A stretch of 6,752 nucleotides of DNA from Candidatus Latescibacterota bacterium (lineage in GTDB: Bacteria > Latescibacterota > 4484-107), in NCBI GenBank assembly GCA_030613045.1, contig JAUWMS010000137.1, forward strand, positions 1-6,752, written 5' to 3'. The notes beneath the pieces were generated by a model. That model saw nothing but the letters and a program-made list of their open reading frames with translations, had not been told where the DNA came from and made no database searches. The position numbers and the translations under genes were made by a program. Shown here piece after piece: positions 4,802-6,752 of the stretch. The stretch's first letter is position 1. Each line of letters begins with the position of its first letter.

Positions 4802-5695
4802 CTACGACAACCGCTTCTCTCCCACGCCCCACAATAATTTCGTCCGCAGCACCTGATAGAACGACTGGTCCTCAAATGCGATCAGAGACACGCCATGAGG
4901 AGATCGCCGTATGCGCACCCGATCGTCCGACCGAAGCATCCGTCCCACCTGTCCATCTACCGTAAGTTGAATAGGGTCTCCCCGATTCGACCGCATCCGC
5001 ACCCACACCGTCACCTCCGCCGGCACCACCATCGGACGCACCGAGAGTGAATGCGGGCAGATTGGCGTAATGATCAACGCATCCATCGCAGGATGCACAA
5101 TCGGTCCTCCGGCGGACATCGAATACGCCGTCGAACCCGTGGGCGTGGAAAGGATCAACCCATCCGCCAGATACAGACTCACGAACTCCTCCCCTACCGT
5201 GATCTCCACCTCGAGCATCCGCGCCGAAGGCCCTTTTTCCAATACCACGTCGTTGAGGGCAAATACCCCCTCTCCCTCCTCTCCCTCCACCTTCGCGGTC
5301 ATCGCCATCCGTCGCTCCAACCGATAGGCCCCCCGAAGCACCCGCTCCAAAGCCTCCTCCACCTTCTCCACGCCCACCCCCGCCAGAAATCCAAGCCGTC
5401 CCAGATTGACCCCCAGGATCGGCACATCGCCAAACCTCGACACCTGAGCCGCCTTCAAAATCGTTCCATCGCCCCCCAACGCCACCACCAGATCCGAATG
5501 CTTCCCCAACTCCTCCACCGGGACAAACACCCCTTTCCCCTCACACACCGTCCTCAGATCCTCGGAAAATACACACGTCAACCCCATCTTCTTCATCCGC
5601 GCCGGAAAACCTTTCAAGAACGCCTTCACCTTCGGCTTCCACGCATTCGCGATCACCCCGACCCGCCGAATTTCCATGTGATCTACAGCTTGCAT
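4802..5695 (-). CDS. nadK: NAD kinase (297 aa)
   Basis: Phosphorylates NAD to NADP with ATP or polyphosphate in the cytosol; the sole route to the NADP pool in most bacteria. The family hallmarks are all present: GGDGT at residues 74-78 with VALGGDGTILKAA around it, GVNLGRLGFLA at 95-105, the FALNDVV motif at 145-151 (Asn148-Asp149, NAD binding), LILSTPTGSTAYSMSAGGPI at 180-199, a substrate-binding Pro/His stretch, and VDGQ at 246-249. The length is normal for the family. The ATG at 5695 is chosen because AGAGG lies five bases upstream; an in-frame GTG at 5716 and an ATG at 5677 lack such a site. It follows dxs by 124 bases and precedes the 418-residue protein by 35. The dxs...nadK order is common, often with a TlyA-type rRNA methyltransferase gene between them; none is present here. 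Confidence 0.97.
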   Translation of the reverse strand: MQAVDHMEIRRVGVIANAWKPKVKAFLKGFPARMKKMGLTCVFSEDLRTVCEGKGVFVPVEELGKHSDLVVALGGDGTILKAAQVSRFGDVPILGVNLGRLGFLAGVGVEKVEEALERVLRGAYRLERRMAMTAKVEGEEGEGVFALNDVVLEKGPSARMLEVEITVGEEFVSLYLADGLILSTPTGSTAYSMSAGGPIVHPAMDALIITPICPHSLSVRPMVVPAEVTVWVRMRSNRGDPIQLTVDGQVGRMLRSDDRVRIRRSPHGVSLIAFEDQSFYQVLRTKLLWGVGEKRLS

Positions 5696-5773
5696 CGCTT
5701 CCTCTCGAAAATGCACAATTTACAATGGGGTGGTAAGGAGCATCTCCGCACACGCCGAGATGGCGGCCTCCGC

Positions 5774-5822
5774 TCAGGCAATTTTTGAACTCTTTGAAAT
5801 TTTTGAAATTCAGGCAATTTTA
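5774..5822. repeat. Direct and tandem short repeats at the dxs 3' end
   Basis: TCAGGCAATTTT occurs at 5774-5785 and again at 5810-5821, 36 bases apart. Between and overlapping them are three tandem 9-mers: TTTGAACTC (5784-5792) and TTTGAAATT twice (5793-5801, 5802-5810). The dxs TAA stop (5822-5820) lies at the edge of the second copy. The stretch is AT-rich compared with its surroundings and occupies part of the 124-base dxs-nadK gap. I see no intrinsic terminator or ORF in the gap. Confidence 0.75.
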
Positions 5823-6752
5823 TGTTCCCTTCAATCTCGTCCAGAATCCCGGCCGCTTCATAAAATCCCCAATCACCTCCACCATCCCCTCCACATCCAG
5901 CCCGATCTCCCGCATCAAGATTTCCCGATCCCCCTGCTCGATGAAGCGATCCGGAATCCCCAGCCGTTTCACAGCCACTCCCTGAATGTCCTCCCGCTCC
6001 AAAAACTCCATCACCGCGCTCCCGAAGCCGCCCTCCAACGCATTCTCCTCCACCGTCACCATCGGCTTCCCCGCTTGGGCGATCCGGCGGATCATCTCCC
6101 CATCCAAAGGCTTCACAAAACGGGCATTAACCACCTCCACCGAAACGTCCCGTTGCGACAGCGCATCAGCCGCCTCCATCGCGGGAACCACCATGGCCCC
6201 CACCGCGAGAATCGCCCCATCGTTTCCCTCGCGAAGCACCTCACTTTTTCCGATCTCCAAGGCTTCTACCTCTCCGCTGAAATCCGTCCCCGGTCCGCTT
6301 CCTCTCGGATAGCGCAGCGCAATGGGACCTTCGTCATACGTCAGCGCCGTTTTCAACATCGCCTTCAGTTCCCGCTCATCTTTCGGAGCCATCACCACCA
6401 TATTCGGAATGTGCCTCAGATAACTCAGATCGAACGTCCCATGATGCGTGGGCCCATCGTCTCCCACCAGTCCCCCGCGATCCAGCGCGAAGACCACCGG
6501 TAGCCGCTGCAACGCCACGTCGTGGATGATGTGATCGAACGCCCGTTGCAGAAACGTGGAATAAATCGCCACTACCGGACGAAGTCCCTCCGCCGCCAAC
6601 CCCGCCGCAAACGTCACCGCGTGCCCCTCCGCGATGCCCACGTCAAAAAATCGCTCCGGAAACCGCTCTGCAAAAAAATTCAGCCCCGTCCCATCCGTCA
6701 TCGCCGCCGTGACCGCCACCACGTCCTCCCGCGCCCCCGCAAACTCCAAAAG
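5820..6752 (-). CDS. dxs: 1-deoxy-D-xylulose-5-phosphate synthase, C-terminal half (partial)
   Basis: Joins pyruvate and glyceraldehyde 3-phosphate with thiamine diphosphate, the first step of the MEP isoprenoid pathway, in the cytosol. The 5' half lies beyond the right edge; 310 codons are present, roughly half of the usual 620-640 residues. They cover the pyrimidine-binding domain ([31 protein letters not shown] with the thiamine-activating Glu; [28 protein letters not shown] with the active-site Asp and His; ALRYPRG) and the transketolase C-terminal domain (AILAVGAMV ... [11 protein letters not shown] ... [16 protein letters not shown] ... FIEQGDR). The only departure I notice is Gly in IAEGHAVT, where Escherichia coli has Gln. 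The stop is the TAA at 5820, followed by the repeat cluster and nadK. Confidence 0.97.
   Translation of the reverse strand, partial: LLEFAGAREDVVAVTAAMTDGTGLNFFAERFPERFFDVGIAEGHAVTFAAGLAAEGLRPVVAIYSTFLQRAFDHIIHDVALQRLPVVFALDRGGLVGDDGPTHHGTFDLSYLRHIPNMVVMAPKDERELKAMLKTALTYDEGPIALRYPRGSGPGTDFSGEVEALEIGKSEVLREGNDGAILAVGAMVVPAMEAADALSQRDVSVEVVNARFVKPLDGEMIRRIAQAGKPMVTVEENALEGGFGSAVMEFLEREDIQGVAVKRLGIPDRFIEQGDREILMREIGLDVEGMVEVIGDFMKRPGFWTRLKGT

Noticed and set aside
5741..5762. CATCTC/GAGATG hairpin in the dxs-nadK gap
   Set aside because: Only six base pairs with a 10-base loop and no T run; within chance expectation for this composition.

Overview
The window is bacterial chromosomal sequence, moderately GC-rich. 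Every gene I can support reads right to left (minus strand), and the plus strand is correspondingly pyrimidine-rich. The two firmly identifiable genes are housekeeping genes: dxs (isoprenoid precursors) and nadK (NADP synthesis). The lineage cannot be fixed from the sequence. The leftmost protein resembles, from memory, a conserved family common in Planctomycetota and some candidate phyla, and the HisKA-only protein recalls deltaproteobacterial ones. I would say only 'Gram-negative-like environmental bacterium, probably an uncultured lineage'.

Layout in order of transcription, from right to left. The C-terminal half of dxs runs in from the right edge (6752-5820). A 124-nt gap with short tandem and direct repeats leads to nadK (5695-4802). 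After 35 nt comes a 418-residue unrecognised helical protein with a long acidic linker (4766-3510). This cluster ends at a long imperfect hairpin followed by eight T (3375-3304). That terminator abuts the ribosome binding site of the next gene, a membrane-anchored, exported zinc peptidase of the MA/gluzincin type (3284-2367). Two very small ORFs of 46 and 58 codons follow (2298-2158 and 2130-1954); the second has an excellent Shine-Dalgarno. A 230-nt spacer carries a perfect TGTGA-N6-TCACA CRP/FNR-family operator nested in inverted repeats. It leads to a 253-residue protein with a degenerate receiver domain, a coiled coil and an intact HisKA phospho-acceptor helix but no ATPase domain (1723-962), closed by an intrinsic terminator. 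A 435-nt spacer follows, with a REP-like remnant and a good sigma70-type promoter. The last gene is an unrecognised conserved protein (526-1) that continues off the left edge.

The dxs-nadK pairing is an ordinary bacterial arrangement: dxs starts the MEP pathway, and nadK makes the NADP pool that supplies the reductase acting just after Dxs. The other genes look independently expressed. I see no phage, IS, CRISPR, tRNA or rRNA. The most unusual items are the kinase-less HisKA protein with its CRP-like operator, the two small proteins, the terminator fused to the peptidase leader, and the heptad-repeat DNA beside it.
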